From contig DMTU01000149.1 of assembly GCA_003476595.1 (NCBI GenBank), forward strand, positions 22,287 through 33,236: a stretch of 10,950 bases of DNA. Direction: 5' to 3'. Below are positions 1 to 6,878 of the stretch, in pieces (position 1 is the stretch's first letter; every line of letters begins with the position of its first letter). The stretch is from Acidimicrobiaceae bacterium (GTDB taxonomy: Bacteria > Actinomycetota > Acidimicrobiia > Acidimicrobiales > Salinilacustritrichaceae). A program made the position numbers and the translations under genes. Below the pieces are notes generated by a model. That model made no database searches. It was not told the origin of the DNA and worked only from the letters and a program-made list of their open reading frames with translations.

Positions 1-750
1 CAGCCGGTCGGCGAAGAACACCGAGAACCACGCCCACATCGCGTAGAGCTCCCACATGTGCCCGAAGTAGCCGAGCGTGGCGAGGCGCACCCCGGGATCG
101 GCGAAGGCCCGAGGCACCTGGGTCGGGTCGAACACCGCCTTCGGGAACGGGAACGGCCCATCACGTCCAGCCAGCTCGGCGACCAGCCCGCCGGTGACCG
201 TGAGCCCGGAGGTGACGACGATGACCACCTCCCAGCGGACGCCGCCCAGACCGTTCACCAGGTGCGGCACCGCAGAGCCCAACGTCAGCGCGCCCACCAT
301 CACGCCGAGCGCGGTGCCGCGACGGAGCCGGAACCACGTCGCCATCGACTTCAGCCCGGGTGGGTAGATCCCGGCGAGGAAGAACCCGGTGGCGAACCGG
401 AACGCGATGGCCGTGCTGGCACCGCCGGCCACCAGCAGCACGAGGTTGGCCCCCGCGGCACCGGTCGCCCCGTACAGGATCAGTCGACGGGGCGCGATCA
501 GGTCGGCGAGGTTCAGGGTGGCGGACAGCAGCGCTCCGCAGACGAAGCCCAGCTGCACCGCGATCGTCAACCACGAGGCGGCAGTCGGGGTGAGGTGCCA
601 CTCCGTGCGCAGCTGGGGGAGGGCGGCGGATGCCGAGAACCACGTCGTCATGGCCAGGACCATGGCGATGGCCAGCCGGCACAGGGCCGACCACCGCCCC
701 GCCGGGTCACCCACGAGCGGGGCGGCGGCCTCCCTGGTGCTCAGCCCCAC
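1..750 (-). CDS. MFS transporter, N-terminal part (runs off window)
   Basis: An inner-membrane permease of the major facilitator superfamily; the substrate is not readable from sequence. The frame is open over 250 residues from a GTG at 750 to the window edge, about 150 residues short of a usual ~400-residue MFS protein. Hydrophobic helices are visible around residues 23-45, 57-79, 90-110, 112-131, 146-167 and 173-193, and a seventh begins near 223. The basic loop after helix 4 (KSMATWFRLRRGTALG, residues 134-149) fits the positively charged cytoplasmic loops of the family. The feel of the sequence, including GHMWELYAMW at 230-239, is that of generic actinobacterial MFS permeases distantly like nitrate/cyanate carriers. 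The GTG at 750 overlaps the end of the preceding dehydrogenase gene by 8 bp, suggesting translational coupling. A second in-frame GTG at 714 is an alternative start. Confidence 0.85.
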   Translation of the reverse strand, partial: MGLSTREAAAPLVGDPAGRWSALCRLAIAMVLAMTTWFSASAALPQLRTEWHLTPTAASWLTIAVQLGFVCGALLSATLNLADLIAPRRLILYGATGAAGANLVLLVAGGASTAIAFRFATGFFLAGIYPPGLKSMATWFRLRRGTALGVMVGALTLGSAVPHLVNGLGGVRWEVVIVVTSGLTVTGGLVAELAGRDGPFPFPKAVFDPTQVPRAFADPGVRLATLGYFGHMWELYAMWAWFSVFFADRL

Positions 751-1940
751 CGCAGTGCGTCGTCGGGGTCGATGCCGAGGCAGAGCTTGCCGATGAGCTC
801 GTGCGCGAGGAGCGTGTTGCCCGGGTGGAAGCGGCCCATCCGTGCATCGCGGAAGATCTGCTCCATGCGGCTGCGCTTGAACGCGCCCGCCCCGCCGGTG
901 AGGTCCATGGCCCGGTCGACCACCCCGTAGGACTCGTTGATGACCCGGTGGCGGGTGGCCACGAGGCGCACCGGCCAGTCCGCGTGCTCGACACCCGTCG
1001 CCCAGTCGTCCGCGGTCCGCTCGAGCAGCGCCTGGCTGGCATCGAGGGCGATGCGCATCTCCGCCACGTTGTGCTGCACCTCGGGGTGGTGGGCCATGGA
1101 CCGGGTCAGCGCCACCGACGTCTTCTTCGGCATGCCGGCCACGGTGAGGTCGAAGGCCCGGCGCGCGATCCCGTGGTAGACGGCGGCGAAGTCGACGAGC
1201 GCCCACGCGAAGACGGCGACCTGGAACAGGTCGGCGCCGCCGAACCCAGGCGGGCAGACGCGGATCACCAGGTCGTCGTCGGCGACGGCATCGGCGAGCA
1301 CCGTGTCGTGGCTCTGCGTCGCCCGCATGCCGAGCGTGTCCCAGGTGTCGATGATCTCGAGGCCCTCGGTGTCCCGGCGGAGGAACCCGTGCACCACCTT
1401 CGGGTCCTGCGGGTCGCTCGTGTCCATGGCGTGGAAGCCGGCCAGGTCCCAGACGGGGGACAGGCTGCCGAAGATCTTGTGCCCGTTGATCTTCCAGCCA
1501 CCATCGACCCGCTCGGCGGACGAGCTGGAAAGGAGCAGGGGGATGTCGTTGCCGGCCTCGCCGTGGAGGGCAGCGAAGACCTTCCCGGCCGCCGCCTCCT
1601 CCAGGATGAACCGTCCCGACTCATCGCCGGCTCGCAGGAGATCGGCAGCGACACCGGTCCAGTACACGTGCATGTTCACGGCCAGCGCCGTGGCCGGGGC
1701 GACGTACGCGATGCGTCCGATCGCCCGACTGACCTGGTCGAGGCCCAGGCCGTGGCCGCCGTACTCGACGGGCACGGCAATGTCGAGGAAGCCGGTGGCC
1801 CGCAGCTCGTCGAAGTCCTCCTGGAAGAAGGCGTTGTCGCGGTCGTACCCCGGCGCGCGCTCGTCCATCCGGGCGAGGAGATCGGCCGGCAGGAGCGCGT
1901 CGATGGTGGCGTCCGTGCTGGAGGGCTGGATGGTGGTCAT
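741..1940 (-). CDS. Acyl-CoA dehydrogenase-family flavoprotein
   Basis: A 399-residue protein of the acyl-CoA dehydrogenase fold, expected to bind FAD and act on an acyl-CoA or, as in the DszC-like branch, as a flavin-dependent oxygenase. The N-terminal helical domain contains VPVEYGGHGLG (57-66), a family signature. The middle beta domain contains GGWKINGHKIFGS (147-159). The C-terminal domain contains DLTGGAGAFKRSRMEQIFRD (346-365), then ARMGRFHPGN. At the place where many family members have the catalytic Glu of a Y-E-G-T motif this protein has HPGN (372-375), so ordinary dehydrogenase chemistry is uncertain. The start at 1940 is chosen because an AGGGAG ribosome site lies 8 nt upstream; an open frame extends further to 2036 but lacks such support. 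It follows the DUF4242 gene by 28 bp and overlaps the MFS gene, consistent with one operon. Confidence 0.9.
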   Translation of the reverse strand: MTTIQPSSTDATIDALLPADLLARMDERAPGYDRDNAFFQEDFDELRATGFLDIAVPVEYGGHGLGLDQVSRAIGRIAYVAPATALAVNMHVYWTGVAADLLRAGDESGRFILEEAAAGKVFAALHGEAGNDIPLLLSSSSAERVDGGWKINGHKIFGSLSPVWDLAGFHAMDTSDPQDPKVVHGFLRRDTEGLEIIDTWDTLGMRATQSHDTVLADAVADDDLVIRVCPPGFGGADLFQVAVFAWALVDFAAVYHGIARRAFDLTVAGMPKKTSVALTRSMAHHPEVQHNVAEMRIALDASQALLERTADDWATGVEHADWPVRLVATRHRVINESYGVVDRAMDLTGGAGAFKRSRMEQIFRDARMGRFHPGNTLLAHELIGKLCLGIDPDDALRWG

Positions 1941-1948
1941 GTCTGGTG

Positions 1949-1954
1949 CTCCCT
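1949..1954 (-). promoter_or_regulatory. Ribosome binding site of the acyl-CoA dehydrogenase-like gene
   Basis: AGGGAG on the minus strand, 8 nt before the ATG at 1940-1938. It decides this start over the longer open frame that reaches 2036, whose extra N-terminus is arginine- and proline-rich and unlike the family. Confidence 0.7.
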
Positions 1955-1968
1955 GTCGATGATGTGCT

Positions 1969-2247
1969 TCAGGTGGTCGACGACGACGGGAACCGGTCGG
2001 CCATGGGGCCGATCTCTTCGACGGCGACGACCGCATCCGCAGGGATCCCGAGGCGGGCCGCGGCTTCGCGCAGCGCCTCGGGGTTCGGGGCTTCGTAGAG
2101 GCAGTACGTCCTGCGCTTGTCAGCCGAGAGGAACGACAGGATCCACTTCACACCCACGTCGTCGTTGACGAGCTTGATCTCGTCCTCGTCCAGCGCGTCG
2201 GGATCCAACCCCTCGAGGAAGGTCCGTTCGATCACGTACAGGCCCAT
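1969..2247 (-). CDS. DUF4242 domain small protein
   Basis: A 92-residue protein that is essentially one DUF4242 domain. Family-like features are the opening GLYVIERTF (2-10), the stretch VKWILSFLSADKRRTYCLYE (33-52) with a conserved Cys at 49, APNPEALREAA (53-63) and a following G-I-P-A-D turn (67-71). It has no signal peptide or membrane segment, so it should be cytosolic. One Streptomyces member of the family, SCO4226, is known as a nickel-binding protein; whether this one binds metal is unknown. An AGGAG ribosome site lies 6 nt before the ATG. It is the first gene of a probable operon with the acyl-CoA dehydrogenase-like and MFS genes, and it faces the LAL regulator across 185 bp. DUF4242 genes often accompany regulators or redox enzymes, but the biochemical role is not established. 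Confidence 0.85.
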   Translation of the reverse strand: MGLYVIERTFLEGLDPDALDEDEIKLVNDDVGVKWILSFLSADKRRTYCLYEAPNPEALREAAARLGIPADAVVAVEEIGPMADRFPSSSTT

Positions 2248-2253
2248 CGTCCG

Positions 2254-2258
2254 CTCCT
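2254..2258 (-). promoter_or_regulatory. Ribosome binding site of the DUF4242 gene
   Basis: AGGAG on the minus strand, 6 nt before the ATG at 2247-2245. It lies just downstream of a strong hairpin in the presumed leader. Confidence 0.65.
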
Positions 2259-2269
2259 GCGACGCATGC

Positions 2270-2292
2270 CCCCGGCTGCCGGCCAGCCGGGG
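2270..2292. repeat. Perfect inverted repeat, 9-bp arms, 5-nt loop
   Basis: CCCCGGCTG (2270-2278) and CAGCCGGGG (2284-2292) are exact reverse complements around a 5-nt centre. It lies 22 bp upstream of the DUF4242 start codon and 11 bp beyond its ribosome site. It could fold as an RNA hairpin in the leader of that operon or serve as a protein-binding palindrome in the divergent promoter region. There is no T-tract, so a classical terminator is unlikely. The structure is seen directly; the function is inferred. Confidence 0.55.
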
Positions 2293-2393
2293 ACTGCGGT
2301 CGTCGTCCCGAGCAACGTACGACCGGCCATCCGAACCGTCATGACCTGATCGGACCTTTGGTTTTCTCCCCGGCAGGGCTCACGGAGCGGCCG

Positions 2394-2399
2394 TATAGT
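2394..2399 (+). promoter_or_regulatory. Possible -10 element of the LAL regulator gene
   Basis: TATAGT on the plus strand matches the bacterial -10 consensus at five of six positions and stands out in this GC-rich region. It ends 33 nt before the ATG at 2433, allowing a short leader. No recognisable -35 element is found 16-18 bp upstream, which would suit a regulator-dependent promoter but also weakens the call. Confidence 0.4.
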
Positions 2400-2409
2400 C
2401 AGACCTGAC
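2398..2409. promoter_or_regulatory. Small palindrome overlapping the -10, possible operator
   Basis: GTCAG and CTGAC are inverted arms separated by two bases. The site overlaps the end of the candidate -10 of the regulator gene. A related GACCTGATCGG stands at 2343-2353, matching GACCTGACCATCGG at 2402-2415 apart from a small insertion. A repeated element of this kind in a divergent promoter region could be an operator, but the arms are short and chance occurrence is possible. Confidence 0.25.
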
Positions 2410-2432
2410 CATCGGCCGCGAGGCGATCTGAC

Positions 2433-5400
2433 ATGACCCACTCCGGGACGGCGACGACAACGGTCGTCTACGCCGACGTCGAGGGTGGCACCGGCGGGAT
2501 GATCCAGGAGTCGACCGACCTGCTCCGGGCGGTGTTCTCGCGGTTCGGTGGGGAGATCCTCGAGACGGCCGACGACGCGGTGGTCGCGGTCTTCGCCGCG
2601 GCATCCGACGCCGTTGCCGCCGCCGTGGCGCTCCAGCGACGACTGGCGCACGAGCGGTCCCCGTTGCAGCTCGCGCTCGGGATCGACGCCGGCGATGTCA
2701 GCTGGGACCACGGCTCGTGCTTCGGGCAGCCGACCGTGGTCGCCCGGCGACTCGCGACCGGTGCCCCGCCCGGACGGGTGCAGGTCTCCTCGGTCGTGCG
2801 GCTCATGGCGGGCTCGCGCGCCGGCGCCTCGTACCGGCACCTCGGCACGATCGCCCTCGATGGCCTCGATGCTGCAGTCGACGCGTTCGACGTCGACTGC
2901 GGTGACGACCCGGTGACCGAGGCGGCGTGGCCGTTCCCGGCGACCCTGCCGGTGTCGGACCGCCCCTTCGTCGGTCGTCGGGACGAGTCGGCCGTGCTGC
3001 GTCGGGCGTGGCAGCGGACCGTGGCCGGTGGCAACGAGATCGTGCTGATCGGAGGCGAGGCCGGTGCCGGCAAGACCCGGCTCGCCACCGAGACGGCACG
3101 GGAGCTGCACGCATCCGGCGCCATCGTGCTGAGCGGGCTCAACGACAGCGAGCTGTCGCTGCCGTACCAGCCGTGGGTGATGGTGATCGACCAGCTCCTG
3201 CACCACCTGCCGCCTGCCGTGCTCCAGGACCTCAGCACCGAGCTGGCTGCCCTGCGGGTCCTGGATGCGCGCATCGAGCGCCACGTCGCCGGCCTGGGCC
3301 GCCTCGATCCGGTCGAGCCCGAGGCCCAGCGCCACCTCGTTCTGCAGGGCCTCGCCGCGCTGCTCGCCGCCGCGGCGGGCATCGCACCGACGGTGCTCGT
3401 CCTCGACGACCTGCACTGGGCCGGGCAGCAGACGCTCGACGTGCTCCGCTACGTGGCTCGGACCGCGCCGGTGGGCCAGCTCCTCGTGATCGGGACCTTC
3501 CGCGACACGAGCGATGCCGCTGGTGCACGGCTGAGCGCCACCCTCGCGGACCTGCGCCGCTTCGAGCGGACGACGAGGGTGAAGCTCACCGGCCTCGACC
3601 TCGAATCGGTCCTCGAGCTCGTGGCAGCGAGCCGCTCCGGTGCGAACGGTGACATCGCGGAGCTCGCGGCTGTCGTCGCCCGGCGCACCGGTGGGAACCC
3701 GTTCCTGGTGTGGGAGCTGTGCGCCCACCTCGACGAGTCCACCGGCGCACCGGTGCCGGACAGCGTGATCGAGGTCGTCGGCGCGCGCACCCGACGGCTC
3801 TCCCCCGCTGCCCGCACCGCGGCGGAGGTCATCGCGGTGGCGGCGAACCGGGTGCCGCTGACGGTCCTCGGAGACGCCGCCGCGCTGGACGGCGGCGAGC
3901 TCGCGACCGCCATCACCGAGCTCGTGGACTCCGGACTCGTCGACGAGGTCACCGGCCCGGTGCCCGAGTACCAGTACGCCCACGCCCTGCTCCGCGATGC
4001 CGTGGTCGCGCCGCTGAGCGGCCCGAGCCGGATGCACCTCCACCTCGATCTCGCCCGGGCGATCGAGCGCGCCCACGAGGCGGACCGACGGTCGGTCCTG
4101 CCCGAGCTGGCTCGCCACTACGCCGCGTCCGCCGCGGTCGGTGGTCGGGACAAGGCCGTCTACTACGGGGCGCGCGCCGCCGCCCAGGCCCGGCAGACGG
4201 CGGCCTACGACGAAGGCGTCTCCGTCCTGCGCACGGTGCTGGACGCGATGCCCGGCAGCGGCCCGGACCAGATCGACCTCGCCATCGACCTGATCGACCT
4301 CCTGCAGCGATCGGGCCACCACCTCGAGTCCCTCGCGGTCGGGCGCAGCACCTTCGGGGATGCCCGGGCGATGGGCGACGTCGCCCGCCAGGCGGAGGTG
4401 GCGCTGCAGTGCGAGCGGGTGAACCACCTCGCCGGGGGTGGTGGTCCGGAGATCAACGAGATGCTCGAGCTCGTCCTCGCCGAGATGGGCGACGGCGACG
4501 AGCGGACCCACGTCCGGCTCCGCAGCGCCCTCGGACGAGCCCGCTCGCTCGCCGGCGACGACGGCGCCGACGCCCTGATGGAGTCCGCGCTGCACGAGGC
4601 CCGTGAGCTCGGCGACGAGGGGGCGTTGGCCCTGGCGATCGAGGTCAGCTTCCTCGGTTCGCAGGGCCCCGAGGTGCAGCTGGCCCGGAGCTACGAGCTG
4701 GAGAAGCTCACGACGTCGCTGCGCGATCCGTGGGCGACGATGTGGGCGACCGCGAACCGGATCCGGGTGCTGCTCGTGATGGGCCGGCTCGCCGAGGCCG
4801 AGGCCGAGCTGCGGGCGCACCGGGACGTGGCCTACCGACATCGCTTCTTCCTGTTCCAGTTCATGTCCTGCGTGCTCGAGAGCGTCCTGCACCTCGCGGC
4901 CGGGGCGTTCGAGCAGGCCGAGGCGGCGGCCGAGGAGGCGGAGGCGATCGGCCTCAGCGACGAAGGGCTGTCGGGGAGCGGTATCTACGGGCTGCTGATG
5001 TTCTCGATCCGGCGGGAGCAGGGCCGCCTGGAGGAGATGCGACCGGTGCTCTTGTTGCTGGCCAGGGCGGGCCAGCACGCGGCGGTCTGGGCACCCGGCG
5101 CCGCGCTGGCCGCCGCGGAGCTCGGCCTCCTGGACGAGGCCCGGTCGTCGTTCGATGCCGTCGCGCCGGACCGGTTCAGCGCCGTGCCCCGCGACAACGT
5201 CTGGCCGGCAGCGCTCACCTTCCTCTCGGAGACGGCCCTGCTCCTCGATGCTCGGGAGCAGGCCGAGGAGCTCATCGATGAGCTCGCCCCGTACCGCGGC
5301 CAGGCGCTCATGGCCGGGTTCACGACGTCGTTCGGTCCGACCGATCGGTTGCGGAGCGCGCTGAGCGAGCTCATCGGTCGACCCGACGACGCCGACCGCC

Positions 5401-5831
5401 TCCTCGGCGCCGCACGGGAGCTGGCGGCACGTGCCGGCTCGCCGGTGTGGATGGCGCGTGTCGAGCACACGCAGTCCTGGATCCTCGCGGGGCGGGGCGA
5501 TGCTGTCGGCGCAGCACGGCACCACGAGGCTGCGTCCCGGCTGGGGGAGCCGCTGGGCATGGCCGCCGTCCGGGAGCCCGCCGCGGTCGCGGTGCGGGAT
5601 CGGAGGAGCCCGGCAACCGGTGCGCCGCCAGGCGGCCTGTCCCCGAGGGAGGCAGACGTCCTCGCGCTCATCGCGCAGGGCTGCACGAACCGGGAGATCG
5701 CCGAGCGGCTCCTCATCAGCCCGAACACCGCCGCGAACCACGTCCGGTCCATCCTGCAGAAGACCGGCTGCGCCAATCGGGCGGAGGCCGCGGCGCAGTC
5801 CGTCCGCAGCGCCCTCCTCCCCGGCGGGTAG
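2433..5831 (+). CDS. LAL-family LuxR regulator with N-terminal cyclase-like domain
   Basis: A 1132-residue transcription regulator of the large ATP-binding LuxR (LAL, MalT-like) type. Residues 9-155 resemble the class III adenylate/guanylate cyclase domain: Asp15 in YADVEGGT and Asp47 match the metal ligands, but the substrate-recognition Lys is Glu44 and the transition-state Asn is Val102, so cyclase activity is unlikely and ligand sensing more plausible. An AAA/NB-ARC-like ATPase domain follows, with Walker A GEAGAGKT (208-215) and Walker B VLVLDDLHW (321-329). The long helical stretch from about 560 to 1050, rich in Ala, Leu and Glu, looks like TPR-type sensor repeats. The C-terminus (about 1068-1124) is a LuxR/GerE helix-turn-helix, with LSPREADVL and CTNREIAERLLISPNTAANH. 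A GAGG ribosome site lies 9 nt before the ATG. It is divergent from the DUF4242/dehydrogenase/MFS cassette, its most likely target besides itself. Confidence 0.93.
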   Translation: MTHSGTATTTVVYADVEGGTGGMIQESTDLLRAVFSRFGGEILETADDAVVAVFAAASDAVAAAVALQRRLAHERSPLQLALGIDAGDVSWDHGSCFGQPTVVARRLATGAPPGRVQVSSVVRLMAGSRAGASYRHLGTIALDGLDAAVDAFDVDCGDDPVTEAAWPFPATLPVSDRPFVGRRDESAVLRRAWQRTVAGGNEIVLIGGEAGAGKTRLATETARELHASGAIVLSGLNDSELSLPYQPWVMVIDQLLHHLPPAVLQDLSTELAALRVLDARIERHVAGLGRLDPVEPEAQRHLVLQGLAALLAAAAGIAPTVLVLDDLHWAGQQTLDVLRYVARTAPVGQLLVIGTFRDTSDAAGARLSATLADLRRFERTTRVKLTGLDLESVLELVAASRSGANGDIAELAAVVARRTGGNPFLVWELCAHLDESTGAPVPDSVIEVVGARTRRLSPAARTAAEVIAVAANRVPLTVLGDAAALDGGELATAITELVDSGLVDEVTGPVPEYQYAHALLRDAVVAPLSGPSRMHLHLDLARAIERAHEADRRSVLPELARHYAASAAVGGRDKAVYYGARAAAQARQTAAYDEGVSVLRTVLDAMPGSGPDQIDLAIDLIDLLQRSGHHLESLAVGRSTFGDARAMGDVARQAEVALQCERVNHLAGGGGPEINEMLELVLAEMGDGDERTHVRLRSALGRARSLAGDDGADALMESALHEARELGDEGALALAIEVSFLGSQGPEVQLARSYELEKLTTSLRDPWATMWATANRIRVLLVMGRLAEAEAELRAHRDVAYRHRFFLFQFMSCVLESVLHLAAGAFEQAEAAAEEAEAIGLSDEGLSGSGIYGLLMFSIRREQGRLEEMRPVLLLLARAGQHAAVWAPGAALAAAELGLLDEARSSFDAVAPDRFSAVPRDNVWPAALTFLSETALLLDAREQAEELIDELAPYRGQALMAGFTTSFGPTDRLRSALSELIGRPDDADRLLGAARELAARAGSPVWMARVEHTQSWILAGRGDAVGAARHHEAASRLGEPLGMAAVREPAAVAVRDRRSPATGAPPGGLSPREADVLALIAQGCTNREIAERLLISPNTAANHVRSILQKTGCANRAEAAAQSVRSALLPGG

Positions 5832-5871
5832 GCGTCGACCGGAACGGGGCTGGCTCAGCGCAGGTCGACGC
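5832..5871. terminator. Inverted repeat between convergent genes, possible bidirectional terminator
   Basis: GCGTCGACC (5832-5840) and GGTCGACGC (5863-5871) are perfect inverted arms around a 22-nt centre. The centre itself contains GCTG and CAGC (5849-5852 and 5856-5859) that can form an inner hairpin. It begins immediately after the stop codon of the LAL regulator and ends inside the last codons of the convergent short-chain dehydrogenase gene. It could end transcription from both sides; there is no T-tract, so if real it would be of the U-less kind described in actinobacteria. Confidence 0.4.
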
Positions 5872-6826
5872 CCGTCACCTCGACGGAGTACGCCCACAGC
5901 CGCTCGGCGGTTCCCGCGTCGACCGCATGCGGGTCCACGCCCAGGAACCGGGCGGCGGGGTTCTCCGGGTCAGTGATCGAGGAGATGTTGCAGTCCTCGC
6001 AGTAGACGCCGCCCTCGTCGGCGAGCAGGGGTGAGGTCGCCGCCCACACCGAGGTCGCCGCACCCTGCTCGGGGCTCTTGAAGAGCGGGTTGACGGCGCC
6101 GTCCTCGTCGATCCACCCACGCTCGCGCATCTCCTCCACGGGGAGGTGCCGCTGCAGCTCGGTCATGATCCCGCCGGGGTGGACGGCGAAGGCCCGGACG
6201 TCGTGGTCGGCGCCGAGGCGATCGAGGTGGACGGCGAAGAGCGCGTTGGCGGTCTTGGCCTGCCCGTAGGCCAGCCACTTGTCGTACCCGTCCTCGAAGT
6301 GGATGTCGTCCCAGCGGATGTCCGACAGCTTGTGCCCGGTGGAGGACAGGACGACCACCCGGGCGCCGCCGTCGGCAAGCAGCGGCCAGAGGCCGACGGT
6401 CATCGCGAAGTGCCCGAGGTGGTTGGTACCGAACTGCGACTCCCAGCCCGGCCCGACGCGGGCCTCCGGGCAGGCCATGATCGCGGCGTTGTCGATGCAG
6501 ATGTCCACAGGCCGTCCCGCTCCGACCAGCTCGGCGACGAAGGCGCTGACGCTGTCCAGGTCAGCGAGGTCCATGGCAGTGACCGAGACCGTTCCGTCGA
6601 GCCCGCCGAGCGCCTCGTCCACGACCTCGAGGGCGTGCTCGGGCCGACGGGCGGGGACGACGACGTCGCAGCCCGCGCCGGCCAGGGCGCGCACCGTCTC
6701 GAGGCCGAGTCCCGAGTAGCCGCCCGTGACGACGGCGAAGCGCCCCTGGAGGTCGATCCCGTCGATGACCTCGGCAGCGGTGCTGCTCGCATCGAAGGGG
6801 CTGTGGATCGGCTGCTGCGTCGTCAT
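5855..6826 (-). CDS. Short-chain dehydrogenase/reductase (SDR)
   Basis: A 323-residue NAD(P)-dependent oxidoreductase with a classical Rossmann fold, resembling the retinol dehydrogenase/protochlorophyllide reductase-like SDRs in length and layout. The cofactor motif TGGYSGLG is at 34-41, with Arg60-Arg61 after the second strand suggesting NADPH preference. DNAA is at 112-115 and the structural Asn is Asn135 in TNHLGHF. The catalytic set is Ser161/Ser162 and Tyr187-x3-Lys191 (AYGQAK). HPGGI at 216-220 closes the core. The C-terminal part contains GGVYCEDCNISS (272-283), common in this subgroup. No signal peptide is seen, so it is probably cytosolic. The substrate is unknown. It lies 52 bp after the flavin-reductase-like gene on the same strand and converges with the LAL regulator. 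No clear ribosome site precedes the ATG, but a -10-like TATCGT ends 6 nt before it, suggesting leaderless translation. Confidence 0.93.
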   Translation of the reverse strand: MTTQQPIHSPFDASSTAAEVIDGIDLQGRFAVVTGGYSGLGLETVRALAGAGCDVVVPARRPEHALEVVDEALGGLDGTVSVTAMDLADLDSVSAFVAELVGAGRPVDICIDNAAIMACPEARVGPGWESQFGTNHLGHFAMTVGLWPLLADGGARVVVLSSTGHKLSDIRWDDIHFEDGYDKWLAYGQAKTANALFAVHLDRLGADHDVRAFAVHPGGIMTELQRHLPVEEMRERGWIDEDGAVNPLFKSPEQGAATSVWAATSPLLADEGGVYCEDCNISSITDPENPAARFLGVDPHAVDAGTAERLWAYSVEVTGVDLR

Positions 6827-6832
6827 CGCCGA

Positions 6833-6838
6833 ACGATA
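6833..6838 (-). promoter_or_regulatory. Candidate -10 for a leaderless SDR transcript
   Basis: TATCGT on the minus strand fits the actinobacterial TANNNT -10 pattern and is followed by exactly 6 nt and then the ATG. That spacing would put the transcription start at the start codon itself. No Shine-Dalgarno sequence is seen, which fits. Confidence 0.45.
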
Positions 6839-6878
6839 CGTCGGTGCGCTGGTCGCGATCTGGTGAGGCGCCTGAGGT

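Noticed and set aside
58..930. Plus-strand open frame opposite the MFS gene
   Set aside because: The product is hydrophilic and His/Arg/Gly-rich, the reverse-frame image of a hydrophobic permease with clear helices.
630..2168. 512-codon plus-strand open frame opposite the dehydrogenase-like gene
   Set aside because: The composition is that of an antisense shadow; no motif is recognisable, and the minus strand encodes clear families with ribosome sites.
2358..2363. TTGGTT as a -35 element for the regulator gene
   Set aside because: It is 30 bp from the TATAGT -10 candidate, far beyond the usual 16-18 bp.
2232..5897. 1221-codon open frame on the minus strand opposite the LAL regulator
   Set aside because: Its translation is Arg/Gly/His-rich, lacks recognisable domains, and mirrors a well-supported plus-strand gene. 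Long antisense open frames are common in DNA this GC-rich.
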